Assembly (NCBI RefSeq): GCF_027912515.1
Contig: NZ_CP115464.1
Span: forward strand, 1,860,001 to 1,924,000
Source of the DNA: Brevundimonas sp. NIBR10
Lineage (GTDB): Bacteria; Pseudomonadota; Alphaproteobacteria; Caulobacterales; Caulobacteraceae
Direction: 5' to 3'
DNA length: 64,000 nt
The notes below the pieces were generated by a model. That model ran no database searches. It had not been told where the DNA came from and was given only the letters and a program-made list of their open reading frames with translations. The position numbers and the translations under genes were made by a program. Numbering within the stretch: the stretch's first letter is position 1; every line of letters starts with the position of its first letter. Shown one piece after another: positions 25,261-36,301 of this stretch.

Positions 25261-26283
25261 GTGGACGCCGTCACCCTGAGCCCCACCCGATCGCACGTTC
25301 GCCCTGCCGGCGACGTGGACACCCTGGCGCGGCTGGCCCAGGCCGACATGGCAGCGGTCGACGCGCTGATTCTGGACCGGATGCAGTCCCAGGTGCCGGT
25401 GATCCCCCTGTTGGCCGAACACATCGTCTCGGCGGGCGGCAAGCGGATGCGCCCCCTGCTGACGGTGGCGGCTGCCCGGGCGGCGGGCGGCGATATCGCG
25501 CATCCGCTGAAGCTGGCGGCGGCGGTGGAGTTCATCCACACGGCGACCCTGCTTCACGATGACATCGTCGACGGATCCGAACAGCGTCGGGGCAAGGTTG
25601 CCGCGCATCTGATCTGGGGCAATGCCACCAGCGTCCTGGTCGGCGATTTCCTGTTCGCCCGGGCCTTCGAACTGATGGTCGAGACGGGACAGATGCGCGC
25701 CCTGGGCATTCTGGCCAATGCGTCCAGCGTGATCGCCGAGGGCGAGGTCCTGCAACTGACGCGGGCCCACGACCTGAACCTGGATCAGGAAACCTATCTG
25801 CGGATCATCTCGGCCAAGACCGCCGAACTGTTCGCCGCCGCCGCCGAGGCCGGGGCTGTGGGATCCGGCGCGGATGACCGGACGACGGCGGCGCTGCGGT
25901 CCTATGGCCTCAACCTGGGTCTGGCGTTCCAGCTGGCCGACGATGCGCTGGATTATGGCGGCTCGTCCGAGGCGCTGGGCAAGAACGCAGGCGACGACTT
26001 CCGCGAGGGCAAGGTGACCCTGCCCCTGCTGCTGGCCGTGGCCCGCACCCGTGGGCGCGAGGATGCCTTCTGGGACCGCACCATCAACAAGGGTCAGCGG
26101 ACCGAGGACGACTTCCGCCGCGCGCGCGAGCTGATCATCGGCACCGGCGCGGTGTCAGCGACGCTGGATGCCGCCGGCGACTATGCCGATGCGGCCAAGG
26201 CGGCGCTGTCGATCCTGCCCCGAAGCGACTGGCGCGATGCGCTGGAGACGCTGGCGGACTTCGCGGTCAGCCGGGCGGCCTGA
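25261..26283 (+). CDS. ispB: Polyprenyl (octaprenyl/decaprenyl-type) diphosphate synthase
   Basis: This 340-residue trans-prenyltransferase makes the long isoprenoid tail of ubiquinone. It has the first aspartate-rich motif LLHDDIVDGSEQRRG and the second LADDALDYGG, with GGKRMRPLL upstream and GKVTLPLLLA between. The start is GTG at 25261. The frame continues upstream, but that extension overlaps the divergent trmN6 gene and is unlike the family. Chain length cannot be read with confidence; alphaproteobacteria usually make Q-10. Confidence 0.92.
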   Translation: MDAVTLSPTRSHVRPAGDVDTLARLAQADMAAVDALILDRMQSQVPVIPLLAEHIVSAGGKRMRPLLTVAAARAAGGDIAHPLKLAAAVEFIHTATLLHDDIVDGSEQRRGKVAAHLIWGNATSVLVGDFLFARAFELMVETGQMRALGILANASSVIAEGEVLQLTRAHDLNLDQETYLRIISAKTAELFAAAAEAGAVGSGADDRTTAALRSYGLNLGLAFQLADDALDYGGSSEALGKNAGDDFREGKVTLPLLLAVARTRGREDAFWDRTINKGQRTEDDFRRARELIIGTGAVSATLDAAGDYADAAKAALSILPRSDWRDALETLADFAVSRAA

Positions 26284-26287
26284 GTTT

Positions 26288-26447
26288 CTTCTCCCGCGCA
26301 GCGGGGGAAGTGTCGCGTCCCTGAGCGCAGCGAAGGCAGCGACGATGGGGGCCGTGGGACGTGGAGCGAAGAAGGTAGACTTCCCCCATCGGTCCCGGAT
26401 CGCTGCGCGATCGACGGACTGCTTTCCCCCGTGAAGGACGGGGGAAG
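26288..26447. repeat. Intergenic palindromic repeat element (copy 1)
   Basis: The gap between the convergent synthase and aspC genes is filled by nested hairpins. These are a CTTC-TCCCGC/GCGGGG-GAAG stem at 26288-26310, CGATGGGGG (26343-26351) with CCCCCATCG (26383-26391), GATCGC-tgc-GCGATC (26398-26412), and a CTTTCCCCCGT/ACGGGGGAAG stem at 26422-26447. The GGATCGCTGCGCGATCG core also occurs in the second element at 36166-36301. The last stem could end transcription on either strand. Confidence 0.65.
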
Positions 26448-26455
26448 AACGAACC

Positions 26456-27694
<1,239 letters not shown>

Positions 27695-27745
27695 TTACGG
27701 GCAGGGGGGGCTGCGTGCAAATGAAGACAGTGCCGGAGGTGTCGA

Positions 27746-28822
27746 ATGCTTTTCGCCGTGTTGTTCAGTCTGGCTATCGCCTCCCTTCCTGCCGCACCTC
27801 AGGATGGCAGCGCCGATGACGAGCCTGCGGCGTGCAAAGAAGACTGGCGGTCAGACGCCTGCCGGATCGCCACGTTCGACCGGACCCTGGGTGATCTGCA
27901 GGTCACGGCCATTGAGGACGAAGCGGCTACCGGAGCAGAGATCTATCGGGTTCGCGCCCTGACCGCGTGGGGCCGGCCCCTTCCGGTGATCAGTTTCGAG
28001 CGCAGACTTGGCCAGTCGCCGTTGGTGGTGGCGACGGACGCGGGCGGCGGTCAAATGTCGACACGGGTGGGCGGGCGGGTCTGGTCGCGGGTCGTCTCCG
28101 CCTCTGCCTTCGCCGATCGCGATCTGGTCCCGGAACCCCCGGCTCCAAAGCAGGGAGACATCGAGGAAATCATCGTCTGTGCGGACGGCTCCACCGTCAT
28201 GGCGGAAATGGCGAATGCTCCGGCGCGTTTTGGCGACCATCGGGCCGTCCGACGAAAGCTGGGCCATAGCTGCGAGGATCAGCCTGTGGTCGCCTATGCC
28301 GACCTTCTGGCCCAGATGGCGGCCGAGGTTCTGCCGGCGTGCGCGGCGCTCAATCGCAGCGGAGAGGGGTTCTATACGTTGCGGAACTGTCTCGCCTTGC
28401 GTGGAGATACGCTGGCGGCGGCCGACTTGATGAACGCCTTGGACGACGCGCCCTTTGAGGAACGCATGGAACGGCCGTGGACGCAGTGGCTCGGCGTTTC
28501 CTCTGAGCCTGCGCGTCTGGACTGGGCCGGGCAGGTCGTCGAGCAATCCGGCTTCACTCCACCAGGATCGGCGAAGCCCACCATCGCCGCCTTCATGGCC
28601 GAACGTGTTTCGGCACTGACCAACCTGAACTTCTACGAAAACCTTGTCGGCGCCGAGACGGCGTCCCGGGGTTGGGTCACCGGCCAGATCACCTACCAGA
28701 CGTCTCGCGAAGACGACGCCCAGACCCTAGTTGCCGACTATCGTCAGGTCTGGACAAAGAAGAATGGCTACTGGGGTCTGGAATCCTGGTTAGTTGAGCC
28801 GTTCACCCCGGCCGCACCCTGA
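27746..28822 (+). CDS. Secreted protein of unknown function
   Basis: This 358-residue protein has a signal peptide (LFAVLFSLAIASLPAAPQ) and four spaced cysteines in the first 150 residues (AACKEDW, DACRIAT, IIVCADG), suggesting a periplasmic disulfide-bonded protein. I recognise no catalytic motif. Its TGA overlaps the ATG of the VTT membrane protein gene (TGATG), so they are translationally coupled and may act together. Confidence 0.65.
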   Translation: MLFAVLFSLAIASLPAAPQDGSADDEPAACKEDWRSDACRIATFDRTLGDLQVTAIEDEAATGAEIYRVRALTAWGRPLPVISFERRLGQSPLVVATDAGGGQMSTRVGGRVWSRVVSASAFADRDLVPEPPAPKQGDIEEIIVCADGSTVMAEMANAPARFGDHRAVRRKLGHSCEDQPVVAYADLLAQMAAEVLPACAALNRSGEGFYTLRNCLALRGDTLAAADLMNALDDAPFEERMERPWTQWLGVSSEPARLDWAGQVVEQSGFTPPGSAKPTIAAFMAERVSALTNLNFYENLVGAETASRGWVTGQITYQTSREDDAQTLVADYRQVWTKKNGYWGLESWLVEPFTPAAP

Positions 28823-29550
28823 TGCGTCCCATCCTCGACTTCATCCTCAACATGGAGGGCCGCCGCTGGCGGGCCATTCTGGCGACGCTGCTGCTGTTCG
28901 CGGTGATCGTGGGACTGTTCGCGTTCGGGAAGTCGTCGCTGGGTCTGGGGCAGGGGGCCCTGGGGGCGGAGGCGCGGCTGGAGGACTGGCTGGGCGGGTT
29001 CAGGTCCGGGCCTTGGGGGCTGGTGGCGGCGGTGGTACTGTTCACGGCCTCGGCGTTCCTGGGGGTGCCGCAGTTCGTGCTGATCGCGGCCTGCGTGGTC
29101 GTGTTCGGGCCGTGGTGGGGCTTCGCCTACAGCTGGATCGGGACCGTGGCCTCGGCAGGCGTCACCTATTGGCTGGGGCGAGGGCCGACGGCGCGGCTGG
29201 TCGAGCGGTTCGGCGGCAAGACCATGGGGCGGATGACCCGGTTCGTGGGCAAGAACGCCTTCTATGCGTCCTTCATGATCCGCAACGTGCCCTCGGCCCC
29301 CTTCATCGTCGTGAACATGGCGTTCGGCGCGGCCCGGGCGTCGTTCCCGGCCTATCTGGCGGGGTGCGCGCTGGGCGTCCTGCCCAAGACCGCGCTGGTC
29401 GCCTTTTTCGGCGGATCGTTCATGACGGCGGTCCGAGGCGACGGTGTCTGGACGTCGCTGATCCTCGCGGGTGTCGCGGTCGCCTGGCTGGCGCTGATGC
29501 TTCTGGTGCGGGAGGTCGTCAAGCGGCGCGAAGCCGCCGGTGACGTATAA
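28822..29550 (+). CDS. TVP38/TMEM64 family (VTT/DedA-like) membrane protein
   Basis: This 242-residue inner-membrane protein has about six hydrophobic segments and the VTT-domain pattern: TASAFLGVPQFVLIAACVVVFGPWW, then GRGPTARLVERFGGK and SFMIRNVPSAPFIVVNMAFGAA. VTT/DedA proteins are linked to lipid scrambling and to recycling of undecaprenyl phosphate. The start overlaps the stop of the secreted-protein gene. Confidence 0.85.
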   Translation: MRPILDFILNMEGRRWRAILATLLLFAVIVGLFAFGKSSLGLGQGALGAEARLEDWLGGFRSGPWGLVAAVVLFTASAFLGVPQFVLIAACVVVFGPWWGFAYSWIGTVASAGVTYWLGRGPTARLVERFGGKTMGRMTRFVGKNAFYASFMIRNVPSAPFIVVNMAFGAARASFPAYLAGCALGVLPKTALVAFFGGSFMTAVRGDGVWTSLILAGVAVAWLALMLLVREVVKRREAAGDV

Positions 29551-29620
29551 CTACCTACACGCGTCTTTAGCGGAGTTTAGACATTCTGCAGGACAACGGG
29601 GCCTGTCAGGAGCGTACCCC

Positions 29621-30070
29621 ATGCTGGATATCCACGAACTGAGGCGGCAGCATCGTCTGATCATGATCCACGCCACGGGCCTGAGAGGGCTGGGCGACAT
29701 GATCAAGACCCGTCATGACGCCGAAGAGGCGCGGGCGGCGATCAAGGGGATCGACAGGATGCTGGTCGAACACCTGACGCTCGAGGACGACCATCTGTAC
29801 CCGGCGCTTCTGGCCGGACCCGACAGGGAGGTCGCCGCGATGGCGGCCGACTGCGCCGAGGAAATGGGCGGGATTCGCGGGGCCTGGGTGGCGTATCACG
29901 ATCAGTGGACGGCGGCTGCGATCGCGGCTGATCCGGCCCGGTTTTCTGCGGCGACGGCGGGCGTCATCGGTGCTCTGGCCTTGCGGGTCGAGCGTGAGAA
30001 CACCGAACTTTACCCGGCGTTCGAGGCCCTGGCCCAGGCACCGATTGCGGCGCGGCGGGCAGCCGGCTGA
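29621..30070 (+). CDS. Hemerythrin-domain protein
   Basis: This 149-residue four-helix protein has hemerythrin-type iron ligands: RRQHRLIMIHATG near residue 8, VEHLTLEDDHLYPAL near 50 (HxxxxDDHxxYP), and EREN-TELYPAF in the last helix. Such proteins bind a di-iron centre and respond to oxygen, NO or iron. ATG 29621 was chosen because CAGGAGC lies upstream and the hemerythrin fold starts directly after it. An earlier ATG at 29540 would overlap the VTT gene. Confidence 0.85.
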   Translation: MLDIHELRRQHRLIMIHATGLRGLGDMIKTRHDAEEARAAIKGIDRMLVEHLTLEDDHLYPALLAGPDREVAAMAADCAEEMGGIRGAWVAYHDQWTAAAIAADPARFSAATAGVIGALALRVERENTELYPAFEALAQAPIAARRAAG

Positions 30071-30293
30071 GCGGATCACTCGCCTCGCGGGCGAGCGGCC
30101 GCCGAGGCCAAGCGAGGCCGTAACTCGCTCGTGATCACCTGCGTCGGATCGCAGGGTATCAGGACTTGTAATCGCCTCACCATGCGGGCAAACGGGCGCA
30201 CAGTCGGTCAGGCGGAACAGACAGGACGCGGCGCGTATGGGGATGCGTGCAGCGGGGGTCGCCGAAGCCTTCGGATGTAAAAGAACGCCCTGA

Positions 30294-31364
<1,071 letters not shown>

Positions 31365-31455
31365 TCTCGTTCCCAACGGGCGCGAATTTTGCAATAGGCT
31401 GCGATATCGGCGGGCGGTGTCCCGGTGATTCCATACCCTTACCGGAAAGGCTGCC

Positions 31456-32451
31456 GTGGCGTTTCGCGACGGACCGTTCGAGAAAGTCAAAGTCCCGCTG
31501 GCATGGACCGCCGCGGTCGCGGTCGTCGTTGCCCTGGCCGCATCCGTCATCCTGATCGTCAGCGACCGTCGCGGCGGGGAGGGTGGTGATACCTACGCCC
31601 CCGTCCGGGCCGGTTTCGACGCCGGGGTTGGGCCGGTCAACGGCGTGCTGGCGGCCCCGGTGCGTTGGGCAGGAAGCCTCAGCGACGGGGTCCGTGGCTA
31701 TTTCTTCGCCGTGTCCGAGAACCGCAAGCTCAAGCGCCAGCTGGCCGAGCTGGAGCCGTGGCGTGACCAGGCGATCGCGCTGAAGAACGTCAACGCCCGA
31801 TACGAGGCCATGCTGGGCCTGCGCACCGAGCCGCCGGTCGATATGGTCACGGCCCGGTCGATCTCCGACGCGCGCGGCCCCTTCGCCAACGCCCGACTGA
31901 TCGACGCCGGTGCCGCCAAGGGCGTACGCATCGGCAACCCCGTGATCAATGAGCAGGGTCTGGTCGGAAGGATCACCGGCACGACCGGCAACGTCAGTCG
32001 CATGCTGCTGCTGACCGACGTGGCCAGCCGGACGCCGGTGCTGATCGACCGCACCGACGCACGCGCCATGCTGACCGGCGACGGCAGCGGTAATCCGCGT
32101 CTGGAATACATTCGTGGTGTCGGCGCGCTCCAGGCCGGCGACCGGGTCCTGTCGTCCGGGGACGGCGGCGGCATTCCGCGCGGCGTGCCGATCGGGGTTG
32201 CGGCCAAGGGGATTGACGGCACCTGGCGGGTCAAGCTGTTCAGCGACCGGGGTGCCATCGACTATGTCCGCGTCATGCTGTTCCAGGACTTCGGCCAGCT
32301 GGTGAACCCGGAGGCGCTGAACGCCGCGCCGCTCGCAGGCCTGACCTCCGCGCCTGCGCCCAGTGCGACCCAGGCCGCCGCCATCGGCGATGCCGCCGCC
32401 CGCCGCGCCGCTGCGCCGGCCACGCCTGCTCCTGCGGGAGCGCCACGGTGA
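31456..32451 (+). CDS. mreC: Rod-shape-determining protein MreC
   Basis: This 331-residue protein has one N-terminal membrane helix (about 12-37), a coiled-coil segment (ENRKLKRQLAELEPW) and the periplasmic beta-sandwich domains that bind PBP2 (GLVGRITGTTGNVSRMLLLTD). The C-terminal 45 residues are Ala/Pro-rich. GTG at 31456 is the start. It lies 91 bp after mreB and overlaps mreD by four bases (GTGA). Confidence 0.95.
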   Translation: MAFRDGPFEKVKVPLAWTAAVAVVVALAASVILIVSDRRGGEGGDTYAPVRAGFDAGVGPVNGVLAAPVRWAGSLSDGVRGYFFAVSENRKLKRQLAELEPWRDQAIALKNVNARYEAMLGLRTEPPVDMVTARSISDARGPFANARLIDAGAAKGVRIGNPVINEQGLVGRITGTTGNVSRMLLLTDVASRTPVLIDRTDARAMLTGDGSGNPRLEYIRGVGALQAGDRVLSSGDGGGIPRGVPIGVAAKGIDGTWRVKLFSDRGAIDYVRVMLFQDFGQLVNPEALNAAPLAGLTSAPAPSATQAAAIGDAAARRAAAPATPAPAGAPR

Positions 32452-32972
32452 GACGGGCGGCTACGGTCCGTGTCGTCGGCCCGCTGCAATGGATCGTCTA
32501 TCCGGCCCTGATCGTCATTGCCCTGTCGATCGTTCTGGCTACGCCGGTCGAGCTGTTCGGGCTGAAGCTGCCCGAGCCGATCCTGCCGATGGTCCTGGCC
32601 TTCGCCTGGCCCCTGATCCGGCCGTCGATGATCGCGCCCCTGGTGCTGCTGTTGCTGGGTCTGTTCGTCGATCTGCTGCTGGCAGGCGCACAGCCGCTCG
32701 GGGTCTGGTCGCTGAGCCTTCTGGTCGTCTACGGCGTAGTGCTGGCGGCGCGGAACCTGCTGGCGGGACAGGAGACCCAGATCCTGTTCATCTGGTACGC
32801 CTGCTGCACCCTGCTGGCCTTTCTTCTGACCTATCTGATCGTCAGCATCCAGGCGGCGAACGCGCCCAGCATCCTGTCTCTGTTCGGTCAGATGATCCCG
32901 ACCCTGCTCCTGTTTCCGATCGCCAACATCATGATCGAACGCTTCGACGACGGCGATATGCGGCTGCGATGA
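32448..32972 (+). CDS. mreD: Rod-shape-determining protein MreD
   Basis: This 174-residue inner-membrane protein has about five hydrophobic helices, including LIRPSMIAPLVLLLLGLFVDLLLAGAQPLGVWSL, the conserved MreD stretch with the G-x-F-x-D element. It belongs to the elongasome with MreC, PBP2 and RodA. The GTG start overlaps the mreC stop and the TGA overlaps the mrdA ATG, so translation of the three genes is coupled. Confidence 0.92.
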   Translation: MRRAATVRVVGPLQWIVYPALIVIALSIVLATPVELFGLKLPEPILPMVLAFAWPLIRPSMIAPLVLLLLGLFVDLLLAGAQPLGVWSLSLLVVYGVVLAARNLLAGQETQILFIWYACCTLLAFLLTYLIVSIQAANAPSILSLFGQMIPTLLLFPIANIMIERFDDGDMRLR

Positions 32973-35002
32973 GCAACGAGCCCTCGATCTTCTTTTCGGA
33001 CGTCAACGAGCGTCAGGGGTCGTTCCTGCGCCGGACCTTCGTGGTCGGCGGGGCGACAGCCCTGGGCGTCGCGGCCCTGACCGCACGGCTGGCCCAGCTC
33101 CAGGTCGTTCAGGCCCAGGAGTATTCGACGCTCGCCAGCGAGAACCAGTTCAACTTCCGCCTTGTGCCGCCGCCGCGCGGGCGGGTGCTGGATCGCAACG
33201 GCGTCGTCATCGCCGGCAACCGCCCCAGTTTCCGCGTCCTGGTCGTGCGTGACGAGACCAAGGATTTGGACCAGACGCTGGACCTTCTGGGGCGGCTCCT
33301 GCCCGACACCATCGACCGCCGCCGCGCCATCATCCGCGACGTCAACGCGGCGCCGCGCTTCAGTCCCGTCCCGGTCAAGACCGACCTGTCGTGGGAGGAG
33401 TTCGCCCGGGTCAACCTGTATGCGCCCGAGCTGCCGGGCGTCATGGCCGACATGAACGAGACACGGTTCTATCCGTTCGGCGGGTCGTTCGCCCACGTCA
33501 TCGGCTATGTCGCCAAGGTCACCGACCGCGACATCAAGGCCATCCGGGACAAGGGCCAGGAGCCGCCCACCATCCTGTTCAATCCGGGTTTCCGCATCGG
33601 CCGCTCCGGCGTCGAAAAGGCCCTGGATGCCGACCTTCGTGGCGAGGCGGGCGGCAAGCGGGTCGAGGTCGACGCCCGGGGTCGTGTCGTGGCCGAGGAC
33701 ATCGGCGGTTCGCGCCCCGCCATCAATGGCAAGGACGTGGTCCTGACGCTCGACGCCGACGTGCAGAACCGGGCGCTCGAGGTGTTCGGCGACGAGAGCG
33801 GTGCCTGCGTCGTGATGGATGTGCGCAACGGCGACATCCTGTGCATGACCTCTTCGCCGTCGTTCGATCCCAACCTGTTCGTCGGGGGGGTGCCGTCGCG
33901 GATTTACCGGGCGTGGAGTGATTTCGAGCGCAAGCCTCTGCTGGACAAGACGATCAACGGCGTCTTTCCGCCGGGCTCGACCTTCAAGCCGGCGACGGCC
34001 CTTGCCCTGTTGGCGGCGGGGGTCGATCCTGCGGATCGGGTCAACTGCAGCGGCGTGTTCCGCACCGGCCAGCGCTGCTGGGGTCGGCACGGCTCGCAGG
34101 ATATGCACGAGGCCATCAAGAACTCGTGCGACATCTATTTCTACACGATGTGCAATCGCGCGGGCGTCGACGGCATCCGCGACACGGCGTTGAAGCTGGG
34201 CTTCGAGCATGTGTTCGACATCGGGGTCGACAACCAAAAGAAGGGGCTTCTGCCGTCGACGGACTGGAAGCGCCGCACTTTCCCGCGCGATCCGACCTGG
34301 CATCCGGGCGAGACGACGTCGGTGGCGATCGGCCAGGGGGCGGTGACCGTCAACGCCCTGCAACTGGCGACCTATACGGCCCGTCTGGCCAACGGCAAGA
34401 AGGCGATCCTGCCCCGTCTGATCAAGTCGGTCGGGGGTGTCGAGCGACCGTCCGGGGCCGCTGTGCCCGACCTGCCGTTCAATCCGGCCCATATCGAGAT
34501 CGTGCGTCAGGGCATGATCGCGGTGGCCAACGATCGGTCCGGCACCGCCTATCGCCAGTCGCAACTGGGGCTGGGCGACATCCAGATGGCCGGCAAGACC
34601 GGCACGGCCCAGTCGCGCGACTATGGCTCCGGCACCCGCAAGTCGAACGTCTGGGCCGAGAAGGACCACAACCTGTTCATCGCCTTCGCACCGGTCGATG
34701 CGCCCCGTTACGCTGTCGCCGTCATCATCGAGCATGGCGGCCGGGGCGGCGGCACGGCGGGTGCGCCGCGCGCGCGCGAGGTGATGCGCACGGTGCTGCT
34801 CAAGGATCCCGAGATGCGCGAGCGGATCACCCGCCCGCCGCCGCCCGAGGCGACAGGGCCCCAGATCGACGAGGGTGACATCGGTGCCGCGCCCGAACCG
34901 GCCGTGGCACCGCCGACGCCGGCGCGTCGTGCGTCCTCCGCGCCGGCCCGTGACCCCAATGTGCCCCCGGGCTTCACCCCCTATCAGGCGACGCCCCGAT
35001 GA
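32969..35002 (+). CDS. mrdA: Penicillin-binding protein 2 (elongasome transpeptidase)
   Basis: This 677-residue class B PBP cross-links new peptidoglycan during rod elongation. A membrane helix at about residues 21-42 is followed by the pedestal domain (PPPRGRVLDRNG, GYVAKVTDRDI). The transpeptidase domain has S337-TFK in PPGSTFKPATAL, the SCD motif in KNSCDIYFYTMC and K543-TG in AGKTGTAQS. The C-terminal 60 residues are Pro/Ala-rich. The in-frame region upstream of 32969 lies over mreC and mreD and is not part of the protein. It overlaps rodA by four bases. Confidence 0.97.
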   Translation: MSNEPSIFFSDVNERQGSFLRRTFVVGGATALGVAALTARLAQLQVVQAQEYSTLASENQFNFRLVPPPRGRVLDRNGVVIAGNRPSFRVLVVRDETKDLDQTLDLLGRLLPDTIDRRRAIIRDVNAAPRFSPVPVKTDLSWEEFARVNLYAPELPGVMADMNETRFYPFGGSFAHVIGYVAKVTDRDIKAIRDKGQEPPTILFNPGFRIGRSGVEKALDADLRGEAGGKRVEVDARGRVVAEDIGGSRPAINGKDVVLTLDADVQNRALEVFGDESGACVVMDVRNGDILCMTSSPSFDPNLFVGGVPSRIYRAWSDFERKPLLDKTINGVFPPGSTFKPATALALLAAGVDPADRVNCSGVFRTGQRCWGRHGSQDMHEAIKNSCDIYFYTMCNRAGVDGIRDTALKLGFEHVFDIGVDNQKKGLLPSTDWKRRTFPRDPTWHPGETTSVAIGQGAVTVNALQLATYTARLANGKKAILPRLIKSVGGVERPSGAAVPDLPFNPAHIEIVRQGMIAVANDRSGTAYRQSQLGLGDIQMAGKTGTAQSRDYGSGTRKSNVWAEKDHNLFIAFAPVDAPRYAVAVIIEHGGRGGGTAGAPRAREVMRTVLLKDPEMRERITRPPPPEATGPQIDEGDIGAAPEPAVAPPTPARRASSAPARDPNVPPGFTPYQATPR

Positions 35003-36162
35003 CCGCCTCGGCCCTGACCCGTCCCGGCGAGCGCGAGCGGCTGTCCACCAAGCTGGGCGAGATCGAATGGCGGCTGGTCGCCCTTCTGTGCGCGGTCGCC
35101 ATGGTCGGCACGGCCATGCTCTATTCGATCGCCGGCAGCAGCTGGAACCCCTGGGCGATCGATCATCTGATCCGGTTCGGTGCCCTTCTCGTCGCCATGC
35201 TGGGGCTTTCGCTGGTGCATCCCCGATGGTGGTTTCGTGCCGCCTATCCGATGTACGGAGTGCTGCTGATCCTGGTGCTGATGATCGAGTTCACGCCCCT
35301 GGGCTATGAGCCGGCGGGTGCCGGCGCCAAGAACTGGCTGAACCTGGGCTTCATGCGCATTCAGCCCGCCGAGTTCTTCAAACTGGGTCTCGTCCTGGCC
35401 CTGGCGCGCTGGTACCACGACCATACCGCCCAGGAGGCGCGCTGGTCCTGGAAGCTGATCTTCCCGGCGGCCATGGTCGGCGTTCCCTTTCTGTTGATCG
35501 CCAAACAGCCGGATCTCGGATCGGCCATGATCATCGGTCTGACTGGGGCGGCGATCATGTTCGTTGCGGGGCTCAGCTGGAAGATCATCGCGGCGGGCGG
35601 CGTCGCGGCCCTCGTCACCGTGCCGCCCTTCGTCATGTTCGGGATGCACGAGTACCAGCGCAATCGCGTCCTGACCTTCCTGAGCCCCGAGTCCGATCCG
35701 ACCGGCACGGGCTACAACATCATCCAGTCGAAGATCGCGCTGGGATCGGGCGGTCTGCTGGGGCGCGGATATGGCCTCGGCAGTCAGAGCCAGCTGGAGT
35801 TCCTGCCCGAACGCCAGACCGACTTCATCTTCTCGACCCTGGCCGAGGAGTTCGGCTTCGTCGGGTCGTTCGCCGTTCTGGCCTGTTATGTCGGGATCAT
35901 CCTGATCGCCCTGCGCATCGCCTCTCTGGCGCACAGCCATTTCGGCCGGGTCGGCTCTGCTGGGATGACCGCCTTCTTTGCCCTGTTCGTCCTGATCAAC
36001 GGCGCGATGGTGATGGGGCTGGCTCCGGTCGTGGGCGTGCCCATGCCGCTGTTGTCCTATGGCGGCTCGTCCATGATGACGGTGATGATCGGCTTCGCCT
36101 TCATCCTGTCGACCCGGGTCCACCGCTATGCCGAACTGCCCAAGGGGTATGGGGCATTCTAA
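34999..36162 (+). CDS. rodA: Peptidoglycan glycosyltransferase RodA
   Basis: This 387-residue SEDS-family protein polymerises glycan strands from lipid II together with PBP2. It is multi-pass. Conserved SEDS stretches are GAGAKNWLNLGFMRIQPAEFFKLG, KQPDLGSAMI, RGYGLGSQSQLEFLPERQTDFIFS with the catalytic aspartate, and PVVGVPMPLLSYGGSS. It is the last gene of the operon and is followed by a long perfect inverted repeat that fills the gap to pip. Confidence 0.97.
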   Translation: MTASALTRPGERERLSTKLGEIEWRLVALLCAVAMVGTAMLYSIAGSSWNPWAIDHLIRFGALLVAMLGLSLVHPRWWFRAAYPMYGVLLILVLMIEFTPLGYEPAGAGAKNWLNLGFMRIQPAEFFKLGLVLALARWYHDHTAQEARWSWKLIFPAAMVGVPFLLIAKQPDLGSAMIIGLTGAAIMFVAGLSWKIIAAGGVAALVTVPPFVMFGMHEYQRNRVLTFLSPESDPTGTGYNIIQSKIALGSGGLLGRGYGLGSQSQLEFLPERQTDFIFSTLAEEFGFVGSFAVLACYVGIILIALRIASLAHSHFGRVGSAGMTAFFALFVLINGAMVMGLAPVVGVPMPLLSYGGSSMMTVMIGFAFILSTRVHRYAELPKGYGAF

Positions 36163-36165
36163 GGT

Positions 36166-36301
36166 CTCTCCCTCCCCTTCATGGGGAGGGACGGCGAAGC
36201 GAAGCGAAGCCAGGGTGGGGTCCGAACGAGCGGAGTGACGTCCAACACAGCCCCACCCGGATCGCTGCGCGATCGTCCCTCCCCATGAAGGGGAGGGAGA
36301 G
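36166..36301. repeat. Intergenic element with 26-bp perfect inverted ends (copy 2)
   Basis: The whole gap between rodA and the convergent pip gene is one element. Its first 26 bp (36166-36191) are the exact reverse complement of its last 26 bp (36276-36301), and each end is itself a hairpin of the type CCTCCCC-ttcat-GGGGAGG. The middle contains GGATCGCTGCGCGATCG (36259-36275), the core shared with the element at 26288-26447. It may be a MITE-like or REP-like sequence that also stops transcription. Confidence 0.75.

Noticed and set aside
32888..34735. 615-residue minus-strand open frame over mrdA
   Set aside because: It is antisense to a protein with all transpeptidase motifs, with shadow-type composition.
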